NCBI GenBank assembly: GCA_964497135.1
Contig: CAZCDO010000029.1
Coordinates: forward strand, 1-28,806
Reading direction: 5' to 3'
DNA length: 28,806 nt
Source: CAIJXV01 sp964497135
GTDB lineage: Bacteria; Verrucomicrobiota; Kiritimatiellia; CAIKKV01; CAIJXV01
A model generated the notes under the pieces. The model was not told where the DNA came from, made no database searches, and worked only from the letters and a program-made list of their open reading frames with translations. Within the stretch, counting starts at the first letter, position 1; the number at the start of each line of letters is the position of its first letter. Of this stretch, positions 9,449 through 16,557 are shown one piece after another. The position numbers and the translations under genes were made by a program.

Positions 9449-10402
9449 ATGACAGCGGATTATCTGGTCACGGGCGGGTGCGGGTTTATCGGGTCTAATA
9501 TCGTGCGGAGTCTGGTGAGCGAAGGGCATGCCGTGCGGGTTCTTGACAACCTGTCCACCGGGAATCTCCTGAATATTCGGGATCTGATCGACTCCGGGTG
9601 TGTCGAATTTCAGCATGGCGACATTCGCCATCCGGATGCCGCCGGGAAAGCCTGCGAGGGGATCCGCCATGTTCTGCACCTGGCGGCCCTGCCGTCCGTG
9701 ATCGGTTCGGTTGAGGATCCGGCGCTTTCCCATGCAGTCAATTTGGACGGGGTCGTAAATCTGTTGGTGGCCTCCCGCAACGCCGGGGTGCAACGATTTG
9801 TATTTTCGTCCTCCTCCGCTGTTTACGGCGACGATCCGGAATTGCCCAAGCGCGAAACGATGCTTCCCGCGCCGCTGTCCCCGTATGCGGTTCAGAAGTT
9901 GTCCGGCGAATATTATTGCCGGATTTTTCACGGACTGTATGGCCTGGAAACTTTTTGTTTGCGTTATTTCAATGTCTTCGGGCCGCGCCAGAATCCCCGA
10001 TCGCAATACGCCGCGGTGGTGCCCTTGTTCATTGAGGCGGTGCGGCAGGGGAAGTCTCCGGTGGTTTTCGGGGATGGCGGCCAGACTCGCGATTTCATTT
10101 ATGTCGGCGATATTGTCCGGGCCAACCTGCAGTGTTGCCGCGCGCCCGCCTCCGCCGCCGGCGGAGTTTACAACATCGCCTGGGGTCGGCGTATGACCAT
10201 CAAAGAATTGGCGGAAACGGTCGCCCAAACCATGGGCCATCCCGAGATCCAGGCGCGGCATGAACCGCCCCGTCCCGGAGAAATCCGTGATTCGCAGGCC
10301 GCCACCACCCATGCCCAGTCCGTTCTGGGCTGGAGTCCGCAGGTGCCTTTTGTCGAAGGTTTAAAACGCACGGTCGAATGGTTTGTCCATGGCGTGGGAT
10401 GA
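9449..10402 (+). CDS. NAD-dependent nucleotide-sugar 4-epimerase (extended SDR, WbpP/GalE-like)
   Basis: Extended short-chain dehydrogenase acting on a UDP- or other nucleotide sugar. The N-terminal NAD motif is TGGCGFIGS (about residues 7-15). The catalytic serine lies in FSSSSAVYG, and the YxxxK pair is Y146/K150 in SPYAVQKLSGEYY. Sugar-binding motifs are LRYFNVFGPRQNP and DGGQTRDFIYVGD. The RYFNVFGPRQ-P stretch and the AAVVPLF segment resemble WbpP-type UDP-GlcNAc 4-epimerases more than classic GalE, but substrate cannot be read from sequence. Length is 317 residues. AAAGGA precedes the ATG. Lying right after lptD, it may supply sugars for LPS or surface glycans (inference). Confidence 0.88.
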   Translation: MTADYLVTGGCGFIGSNIVRSLVSEGHAVRVLDNLSTGNLLNIRDLIDSGCVEFQHGDIRHPDAAGKACEGIRHVLHLAALPSVIGSVEDPALSHAVNLDGVVNLLVASRNAGVQRFVFSSSSAVYGDDPELPKRETMLPAPLSPYAVQKLSGEYYCRIFHGLYGLETFCLRYFNVFGPRQNPRSQYAAVVPLFIEAVRQGKSPVVFGDGGQTRDFIYVGDIVRANLQCCRAPASAAGGVYNIAWGRRMTIKELAETVAQTMGHPEIQARHEPPRPGEIRDSQAATTHAQSVLGWSPQVPFVEGLKRTVEWFVHGVG

Positions 10403-12668
10403 ATTAACTGATCCCTTGTTGGCCGGCGCCAATCCCCGTTCCGGGGTGGTGGCGGTGGAGTGGGTTGAAGGCCGGGGATCAGCGGAAGACCGGATGGCGG
10501 TCTTTTCCCGCGATGGCGATTCCGTGCGGATGGTTTTTGAACCCTTCCGCCCTTTTCTGCTTCTATCCGACCCCGCGCTCCTGTCCGATGGGGCAGGCCT
10601 CGAATGGGTTGAATTGAAGGGGGGCGGCGCGCTCCGCTGGAAGGCCGTTTTCTCCCAGTGGAAGGTGTGTGTCAAGGCCAAGACCCGGCTGGCCCAGAAG
10701 ACCGGAGTTCCCGCCGGAACGCCCAATGCGCCTTACTTGTTTCTTTCAGATCCCGTCCATCAGCACCTGCTGAGTACCGGGCAGACCCTGTTCAAAGGGA
10801 TGGGGTTTGATCGGCTTCGGCGGCTCCAAATCGATATCGAGTGCCGGACGACGCCCGGTTACGAGTTTTGCAATGCGAGCCGGGAAGGGGATGTCATTCT
10901 CGCCATCGGGTTGGGGTTGACGGATGGGACGGTCCAAACCCTGGCCCTCGGGCGCGATGGGGAGGAGCCTGAGCTCCTGAAAAAACTGGTCGACTTTATC
11001 CGGGATTACGATCCGGATGTCATCGAAGGCCATAATCTTTTCAATTTCGATCTGCCTTACATCGCCGCGCGGGCCGAGCGGCATGGAATTCCCCTGACCC
11101 TGGGGCGTGGGGATCGCCTGGTGCAAATGAAACCCAGTCGGTTTTCAGTCGGGGAACGAATGGTGGCCTATACGCGGTTCGATCTGTTTGGCCGGCATGT
11201 CATCGATACCTATTTTCTGGCTCAACTTTACGATTTATCCCATCGTGAACTGGAGAGTTATGGGCTCAAGGCCGTGGCCCGTCATTTCGGAGTGGCCGCG
11301 CCCGACCGGACTTATCTGGAAGGCGGGGAAATCGCCGCGGAGTTTGAGCGGGATCCCGAAAAAGTGCTGAAGTATCTGGCCGATGACATACGGGAAACCC
11401 GGGCGCTATCCGATCTCTTGAGCCCGGCCTATTATATCCAGTCCCAATTTTTACCCTTCAGTTACCAGACGATCGCCGTGCGGGGTAACGCGACCAAGAT
11501 CGATGCCTTGTTGGTCCGGGAATATCTAAGACAGGGGAACGCCCTGCCGCTTCCGGATGCGGTCCGGGCTTTCGCGGGTGGCTATACCGATCTTTTTCGT
11601 CAGGGGCTGGTGCGGAACGTGCACCATGTGGACGTCCGGTCGCTCTATCCCTCGCTGATGTTGACCCGGCATCTGGCGCCCCGCCGGGATGAGCTGGGGG
11701 TGTTTTTGAAGTTGCTGGACACCCTGCGTACGTTCCGGCTCGATGCCCGACGGCGGATGTCCACAGCCGCCGGAACCGAACGGGGTCATTTGGATGCGCT
11801 GCAATCGACCTACAAAATTCTGATTAATTCGTTTTACGGTTACCTGGGATTCAGTCAGGCCCATTTCAGCGATTTCGATGCGGCGGAGCGAGTGACGTCC
11901 GATGGACGAGCCCTGATGACCGATATGCTGGCGACTTTGCGCCGGCTGGGCGCCACTCCGGTCGAAAGCGACACCGATGGGATTTACTACGTACCACCCG
12001 AAAATTCGAAGCCGCCGGATCTTGCCCGGTTCCAGGAGGTGTTCCGGCAGTCTCTGCCCCCTGGCATCGAGGTGGAGTTTGATGGCGAGTACCCGGCGAT
12101 GTATTCCCATCGCATGAAAAATTACGCTCTGGCCACCGCCGAGGGGGGCATGATTCTCAAGGGAGCCGCCTTGAAATCACGGGGACTGGAGCCTTTTCAG
12201 CGTGATTTCATGCGAGATTTTCTCCGCTGTCGGTTGGAAGGCCGGGATGAGCGGATCCCGGCGCTCAAGGCGGAATATTCGGAGGCGATTCGTTTGCGCC
12301 GAAAGCCCATCCGCTGGCTGGCCAAGACCGAAACACTTCAGGACAACCCCGCCACCTATGCCGCCAAACTCGGCAAAGGGGCCCGTTCGCGCAATGCCGC
12401 CTACGAGTTGGTCTTGCACTCCAGTCGCGTCTATCGCGCCGGGGATCAGGTCTCCTATTATGTCACCGGCACCCGGGCCGATGTTCCCGTCCACAGTCAC
12501 GCCCGATTGACCGCCGATTGGAATCCCGAGGCGCGGGACGAGAACGTCGCCTATTATCTCGCCAAATTGGATGCTTTATACGATAAATTCAATGCCGCCG
12601 GAGAAGATGCGGCGGAGGATCATTTGGAGTTGCCCGGCTTGGGCCGGGCATCCGAACCCTCTGAATAA
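10389..12668 (+). CDS. Family B DNA-directed DNA polymerase
   Basis: Template-directed DNA polymerase with proofreading exonuclease, related to bacterial Pol II and archaeal/eukaryotic B polymerases. Exonuclease motifs: Exo I DIE (D149, E151), Exo II NLFNFD (D221), Exo III YLADD (Y329, D333). Polymerase motifs: A is DVRSLYPS (D415), B is KILINSFYGYLG, and C is SDTDG (D528, D530). Motif C ends in Gly where most B polymerases have Ser (DTDS); both metal-binding aspartates remain. At 759 residues it is about the size of Pol II (783). ATG at 10389 overlaps the end of the epimerase gene by 14 nt; TTG at 10383 is an alternative. A role in repair or translesion synthesis is inference. Confidence 0.93.
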   Translation: MAWDELTDPLLAGANPRSGVVAVEWVEGRGSAEDRMAVFSRDGDSVRMVFEPFRPFLLLSDPALLSDGAGLEWVELKGGGALRWKAVFSQWKVCVKAKTRLAQKTGVPAGTPNAPYLFLSDPVHQHLLSTGQTLFKGMGFDRLRRLQIDIECRTTPGYEFCNASREGDVILAIGLGLTDGTVQTLALGRDGEEPELLKKLVDFIRDYDPDVIEGHNLFNFDLPYIAARAERHGIPLTLGRGDRLVQMKPSRFSVGERMVAYTRFDLFGRHVIDTYFLAQLYDLSHRELESYGLKAVARHFGVAAPDRTYLEGGEIAAEFERDPEKVLKYLADDIRETRALSDLLSPAYYIQSQFLPFSYQTIAVRGNATKIDALLVREYLRQGNALPLPDAVRAFAGGYTDLFRQGLVRNVHHVDVRSLYPSLMLTRHLAPRRDELGVFLKLLDTLRTFRLDARRRMSTAAGTERGHLDALQSTYKILINSFYGYLGFSQAHFSDFDAAERVTSDGRALMTDMLATLRRLGATPVESDTDGIYYVPPENSKPPDLARFQEVFRQSLPPGIEVEFDGEYPAMYSHRMKNYALATAEGGMILKGAALKSRGLEPFQRDFMRDFLRCRLEGRDERIPALKAEYSEAIRLRRKPIRWLAKTETLQDNPATYAAKLGKGARSRNAAYELVLHSSRVYRAGDQVSYYVTGTRADVPVHSHARLTADWNPEARDENVAYYLAKLDALYDKFNAAGEDAAEDHLELPGLGRASEPSE

Positions 12669-12687
12669 CCCCGAGAGGATCCTGATT

Positions 12688-13941
12688 ATGCCTGCCAAAG
12701 ATTTAAAATCCGCCTACAAGACCATCATGGATGATCATTTTGCCCCCGAAATGGAAATCAGCTTCATCGACGGCGGACGGCGAGAAACCTTGCGGTATGC
12801 CAAGGTTTCGTGGCTGATCGATGGCGTCAACAAGGGGTTGCGCTATGGGGAAAATCCCGGGCAGGAGGCCGCGCTCTACAAACTGGTGAATGGTAACCTG
12901 TCCCTGGGCGAGGTGCGGACGATTCAGCCGGGCCGGTATTTGGCGTCCGATGTCGAACTGTTGCAGTCCGGCAAGCATCCTGGAAAAACCAATATCACCG
13001 ATATCGATAACGCCCTCAATATTCTCCGTTATTTTGTGGACCAGCCCTGTGCCGTGATCGTCAAGCACAACAATCCCAGCGGCGTGGCGCTTGGCAAAAC
13101 GCTGGCTGAGGCGTTTTACCGCGCCAATCTGGCCGACCGGGTGGCCGCCTTCGGCGGAGCGATCGCCCTGAACCGGGAAGTGGATCGCGAGACCGCCGAG
13201 ATGATTGCCGCGCAATATGCCGAAGTCGTGGCGGCCCCCGAGTTCGCCCCGGGCGTCATGGAGATTTTTGGGAGGAAAAAAAATCTGCGCGTGATGCGGG
13301 TTGCCAACATGAGCCGCCTCCAGGAGTTTGTCGGCGAAATTTGCGTCGATTTTAAGTCGCTGATCGACGGGGGGGTCATTCTGCAGACTTCGTTTGTGCC
13401 CCGGGCCCGGCGGGCGGGAGACCTCCAGCCGGCCCAGGCGACGGGGCAGGGACGGGAAGCCCGCATCGGGCGATTGCCGACCGAGTCCGAGCTGGCGGAT
13501 CTGCTTTTTGGATGGCTGGTTGAGGCGGGGGTGTCCAGTAATTCGGTATTGTATGTCAAGGATGGGGTGACCGTCGGCATCGGAACCGGCGAACAGGATC
13601 GGGTGGGGGTGGCGGAAATCGCCCGCGACAAAGCCTATCGCAAACTGGCCGACCGCATCTGCTGGGACCGATTCAAGATCCCCTACAACAATTTGAAGGA
13701 TGTGGACGCCCGTGTGATGATCGACCGCGAAGTGGCCGAGAAAAAAGGGGGACTGATCGGCGCCTGTATGGTGTCGGACGCCTTTTTCCCTTTCCGGGAC
13801 GGCGTGGAAGTGGGCCTGCGCGAAGGCATCGCCGCCGTGATTCAGCCGGGGGGCTCGGACCGCGATGTCGAGGTGATCGAAGCGTGTAACGAATATAACG
13901 CCGCCATGGTCTTTACCGGGCAACGCAGTTTCAAGCATTGA
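12688..13941 (+). CDS. purH: AICAR formyltransferase (PurH C-terminal half only)
   Basis: Transfers the formyl group from 10-formyl-THF to AICAR, the penultimate step of IMP synthesis. Motifs typical of the transformylase are RYGENPGQEAALY (about residue 52), the catalytic KH in VKHNNPSGVA (K126, H127), AAFGGAIALNREVD, and YNAAMVFTGQRSFKH at the C-terminus. Length is 417 residues against about 530 for bifunctional PurH. The N-terminal IMP cyclohydrolase (MGS-like) domain is absent, so ring closure must be done by another protein outside this window. ATG at 12688 has GAGAGGA about 8 nt upstream. An upstream in-frame extension to 12571 overlaps the polymerase gene and is not believable. It lies 19 nt after the polymerase. 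Confidence 0.9.
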   Translation: MPAKDLKSAYKTIMDDHFAPEMEISFIDGGRRETLRYAKVSWLIDGVNKGLRYGENPGQEAALYKLVNGNLSLGEVRTIQPGRYLASDVELLQSGKHPGKTNITDIDNALNILRYFVDQPCAVIVKHNNPSGVALGKTLAEAFYRANLADRVAAFGGAIALNREVDRETAEMIAAQYAEVVAAPEFAPGVMEIFGRKKNLRVMRVANMSRLQEFVGEICVDFKSLIDGGVILQTSFVPRARRAGDLQPAQATGQGREARIGRLPTESELADLLFGWLVEAGVSSNSVLYVKDGVTVGIGTGEQDRVGVAEIARDKAYRKLADRICWDRFKIPYNNLKDVDARVMIDREVAEKKGGLIGACMVSDAFFPFRDGVEVGLREGIAAVIQPGGSDRDVEVIEACNEYNAAMVFTGQRSFKH

Positions 13942-13942
13942 T

Positions 13943-13969
13943 TCCCTGCCGGTGAAATACCGGCAGGGA
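13943..13969 (+). other. 11-bp perfect hairpin after the AICAR transformylase
   Basis: The arms TCCCTGCCGGT (13943-13953) and ACCGGCAGGGA (13959-13969) pair perfectly around a GAAAT loop, starting 2 nt after the stop codon. There is no T run after the stem, so it is not a canonical intrinsic terminator. It could end or stabilise the long upstream transcript. Confidence 0.5.
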
Positions 13970-14014
13970 TGGCGCAGCATTGATGGATGACCTGGCCTGG
14001 GTATGGAGGTTTGT

Positions 14015-14872
14015 ATGGAATGGGTCAATTTGACCGGCATGGAGTTGAAACGGGTCGCTCGAAAAGGGGGCGTGGTATTGTTGCCTTTGGGGAGTATTGA
14101 AGCCCATGCCGATCATCTTCCGCTGGGAAACGACACCTTCAAGGTTCAGGCGGCTTGTATTCAAGCGGCGTCCCGCTCGGAACCCGCCGTCATCCTGCCG
14201 CCGCTCTATTATACCGAGGTCAAATCCATGCAGGCGGCTCCAGGTGCCGTTACCCTGCGGGGGCAACTGCTGGTCGATCTGACCCTCGACCTGTGCGATG
14301 AAGCGGCTCGGAACGGATTTGCCAAGATACTTCTGGTCAGCGGACATGGGGGGAACCGGCATTGGGTGGATTACTTTATGACCCAGTGGCTGGCCTTGGA
14401 TCGCACCTATTCGATCTACTCCTGGTATCTGCCGTTACTGGGGAAACCGGAGAATCAAAAGCACATGGAAACTCCGTTCGACGGGCATGGCGGGGAAGCG
14501 GAGACCAGTCTGGCCCTGCACCTCTTCCCGCATCTGGTTAAACTAAAAGGCGCCGGCCGGGCGCTCCAGCCCGCGCCGATTCCTGAATTGGGGGGGGCGG
14601 TGACGCCGTTCGACTGGGTGTCGAAATGGCCCCAGGCCGTATCCGGCGATCCCTTCCCGGCGACAGCGGCGAAGGGACGTATTTTTTTCGAGAGCGCCGT
14701 GGAGTCGCTGAGGGGCGTCATCGAGGCCGTGCGGGCGGATCGCATGACCCCGGCGTTTCAAAAAAAATACCAGAAAGCCCGACGGGCACCCCACTGGCCG
14801 ACGCCGTTGGGAACCCCCGCAAAAGGGCGAACGACCGAAACACCACGAACCCCCTCCCGCTCGAGGGGATAA
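14015..14872 (+). CDS. Creatininase-family metal-dependent amidohydrolase
   Basis: Member of the creatininase / creatinine amidohydrolase fold, whose members cleave cyclic or linear amides with a two-metal centre. The signature LPLGSIEAHADHLPLGND (about residues 27-44) carries the metal-binding Glu, His and Asp. A second block SGHGGNRH (about 108) and a third HGGEAETSLALHLFPH (about 155) supply further ligands. Length is 285 residues. The last 40 or so residues are a basic, Pro/Thr/Arg-rich tail not expected in the fold. ATG at 14015 has GGAGG at 14005-14009; ATG at 14003 is an alternative. The substrate is unknown; no creatinine pathway genes are nearby. Confidence 0.87.
   Translation: MEWVNLTGMELKRVARKGGVVLLPLGSIEAHADHLPLGNDTFKVQAACIQAASRSEPAVILPPLYYTEVKSMQAAPGAVTLRGQLLVDLTLDLCDEAARNGFAKILLVSGHGGNRHWVDYFMTQWLALDRTYSIYSWYLPLLGKPENQKHMETPFDGHGGEAETSLALHLFPHLVKLKGAGRALQPAPIPELGGAVTPFDWVSKWPQAVSGDPFPATAAKGRIFFESAVESLRGVIEAVRADRMTPAFQKKYQKARRAPHWPTPLGTPAKGRTTETPRTPSRSRG
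14851..14868 (+). other. Small hairpin at the creatininase stop codon
   Basis: Arms CCCCTC and GAGGGG flank a 6-nt loop over the last codons of the creatininase gene, 12 nt before the rubrerythrin ribosome binding site. It has no T tract. A role in partial termination or in setting rubrerythrin expression is speculative. Confidence 0.3.
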
Positions 14873-14890
14873 CCGAATCAGGAGGATGAC

Positions 14891-15433
14891 ATGAGTCGTG
14901 AAAAGTTGAAGGGCACCCAGACCGAGAAAAACCTTTGGGCGGCCTTTGCGGGCGAATCCCAGGCTCGGAACAAATACACTTATTTCGCATCGGTGGCGAA
15001 AAAAGAAGGCTACGAACAGATCGCCGAGGTGTTTATTCAAACCGCGGAACAAGAGAAGGAGCATGCCAAACTGCACCTGAAGAATCTGGAAGAGATCGGC
15101 GATACGCGGGCAAATCTCACGGCCGCTGCCGGGGGGGAGGGGGATGAGTGGACCGATATGTACCCGAGAATGGCGCGGGAGGCGAGAGCGGAAGGGTTCG
15201 AGGATCTGGCCCGGATCTTTGAGGGGATTGGGCGGATCGAAAAGGAGCACCAGTCCCGCTACCAGGCGCTATTGGCCCGGCTTGAAACCGGGAAAGCTTT
15301 CGAGCGGCCACAAAAGGTGAAATGGGTTTGCCGGAATTGTGGCTTTACCCATGAGGGGCTCCGGGCTGTGGACCAATGCCCGGTGTGCAAGCATCCCCAA
15401 TCCTACTTCCAAGTCGTCGCCGAATCGTTTTAA
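14891..15433 (+). CDS. rbr: Rubrerythrin
   Basis: Cytoplasmic non-heme iron peroxidase that reduces hydrogen peroxide in anaerobes and microaerophiles. The N-terminal ferritin-like four-helix domain has the di-iron ligands E22 (AGESQARNKY) and ExxH at E55/H58, plus a second ExxH near residue 120 (EKEHQSRY). The C-terminal rubredoxin-like Fe(Cys)4 centre is C147/C150 (CRNCG) and C163/C166 (CPVCKHP). Length is 180 residues, typical of the short form. A strong AGGAGG lies about 6 nt before the ATG. It lies 18 nt after the creatininase gene. It points to an organism coping with oxygen while living largely without it. Confidence 0.97.
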   Translation: MSREKLKGTQTEKNLWAAFAGESQARNKYTYFASVAKKEGYEQIAEVFIQTAEQEKEHAKLHLKNLEEIGDTRANLTAAAGGEGDEWTDMYPRMAREARAEGFEDLARIFEGIGRIEKEHQSRYQALLARLETGKAFERPQKVKWVCRNCGFTHEGLRAVDQCPVCKHPQSYFQVVAESF

Positions 15434-15478
15434 GGTCCATAACGCCGGGACGGAATGAGCTGGCAGGAGGAGACCGAT

Positions 15479-15658
15479 ATGCGTGGAAAAGACGGATTAA
15501 GTTTTGCGGATGTGCTGATTATTGTTGCCCTGGTTCTGTTGGTGGCGGCCTTGGCGATTCCATTTTTTCGGCGAACTTCGGATTTGAGCGACGAGGAAAT
15601 TGTCGGGGAGGTTGCGACCAACGCCCTGCCCTTGAATCCCATCGCGCCCAAACCGTAG
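15479..15658 (+). CDS. 59-residue prepilin-like small membrane protein
   Basis: A short protein with a 6-residue leader ending in Gly (MRGKDG), then LSFADVLIIVALVLLVAALA and IPFFRR. This matches the type IV prepilin pattern G|FTLIELLIVVAIIGILAAIAIP. Gly is at -1, there is an acidic residue at +5 (Asp instead of the conserved Glu), one hydrophobic helix, and the Pro that follows it. The rest is only about 30 residues, acidic then Pro-rich, with no globular pilin head. ATG at 15479 follows GGAGGAG with suitable spacing; the upstream ATG at 15455 would add eight residues and spoil the leader. No pilus genes are nearby. It may be a minimal pilin-like subunit or simply a single-pass membrane protein. 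Confidence 0.6.
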   Translation: MRGKDGLSFADVLIIVALVLLVAALAIPFFRRTSDLSDEEIVGEVATNALPLNPIAPKP

Positions 15659-15680
15659 GACTACTCCTCCGTTCGGAAGT

Positions 15681-16553
15681 TCAGATGGGGGGGAGTTGGT
15701 CCGCCCTCAGGCCGGAGAGAATCTGGTTGTCAATCAGGCGGGTGTTGCCGATCCGCAGAGCCAGGGCGGCGACCGTGGCCGCATCGGCGGAGTCGACCGG
15801 CTGAAGGGTGTGGCCGTCGACGATTTCGAGGTATTCGATCCGGGCTTGGGGGTTTTGACTCAAGCGCTGTCGCATGCCGGCCTGGAGTTCGGCGGCAGAG
15901 CGGATACCGGCTTCGTAGAGACGGCGGCCAACCCCGAGGGTTTCGGGCACGCAACGGGCGAGTTGGCGTTCTTCGGCTGACAGGTAGCGGTTGCGGGAAC
16001 TCAGGGCGAGTCCATCGGACTCGCGAACCGTCGGGGCGATGATAATTCGCAGGGGGAAATTTAAATCGCGAACCATCCGTTCGATCAGCCGGGCCTGTTG
16101 ATAATCCTTTTGGCCGAACACGGCAAAGTCGGGCAGAACAATGTTGAATAACTTGGCCACGACGGTCAGGACTCCTGTGAAGTGGCCGGGACGGAAAGGG
16201 CCGCAAAGCCCCCGGGTAAGGGTTTCATCGACGACGGTGCAGGAAGGGTCGGGGGCGTACATGACGCCGGGCGTGGGGTAAAAAATCGCATCGACTCCCG
16301 CTTCGCGGCAAAGCGTTTCATCGGCGGCGAATGTGCGGGGATATTTTTGTAAATCTTCGGTGGGGCCGAATTGGGTGGGATTGACGAAAATGCTGACGAC
16401 GACGAGATCTCCTTCCCGGCGGGCGATTTCCATCAGCGCCCGGTGTCCGGTGTGCAGTGCCCCCATGGTGGGAACGAAGCCGATCCGACGGCCTTCGCGG
16501 CGACGGGCGAGGGACCAGGACTGCATGGCATTGATCGAGGCAAAAAAGTCCAT
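15681..16553 (-). CDS. panC: Pantothenate synthetase (pantoate-beta-alanine ligase)
   Basis: Joins pantoate and beta-alanine with ATP to make pantothenate, the coenzyme A precursor. Motifs: VPTMGALHTGHRALM (HIGH-like nucleotide-binding motif, about residue 28), VSIFVNPTQFGPTEDLQKYPR, FGQKDYQQARLIERM and RESDGLALSSRNRYL (KMSKS-equivalent). Length is 290 residues, normal. The ATG at 16553 lies 4 nt after the histidine kinase stop. ATG at 16571, overlapping that gene, is an alternative; neither has a clear ribosome binding site, which suggests translational coupling. The gene ends 22 bp from the convergent pilin-like gene. Confidence 0.95.
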   Translation of the reverse strand: MDFFASINAMQSWSLARRREGRRIGFVPTMGALHTGHRALMEIARREGDLVVVSIFVNPTQFGPTEDLQKYPRTFAADETLCREAGVDAIFYPTPGVMYAPDPSCTVVDETLTRGLCGPFRPGHFTGVLTVVAKLFNIVLPDFAVFGQKDYQQARLIERMVRDLNFPLRIIIAPTVRESDGLALSSRNRYLSAEERQLARCVPETLGVGRRLYEAGIRSAAELQAGMRQRLSQNPQARIEYLEIVDGHTLQPVDSADAATVAALALRIGNTRLIDNQILSGLRADQLPPI

Positions 16554-16557
16554 GGAA

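Noticed and set aside
7253..10312. A 1019-codon open frame on the minus strand opposite lptD and the epimerase
   Set aside because: It is antisense to two well-supported genes, its translation is Gly/Pro/Arg/His-rich without any domain, and such frames arise from codon bias in GC-rich genes.
12703..14040. A 445-codon minus-strand open frame opposite the AICAR transformylase
   Set aside because: It mirrors the real gene's codon pattern and has no recognisable domain or ribosome binding site.
15658..15702. Imperfect stem between GGACTACTCC and GGAGTTGGTCC where two operons converge
   Set aside because: Mismatched arms, a long loop and no T run; it also overlaps the panC coding end.
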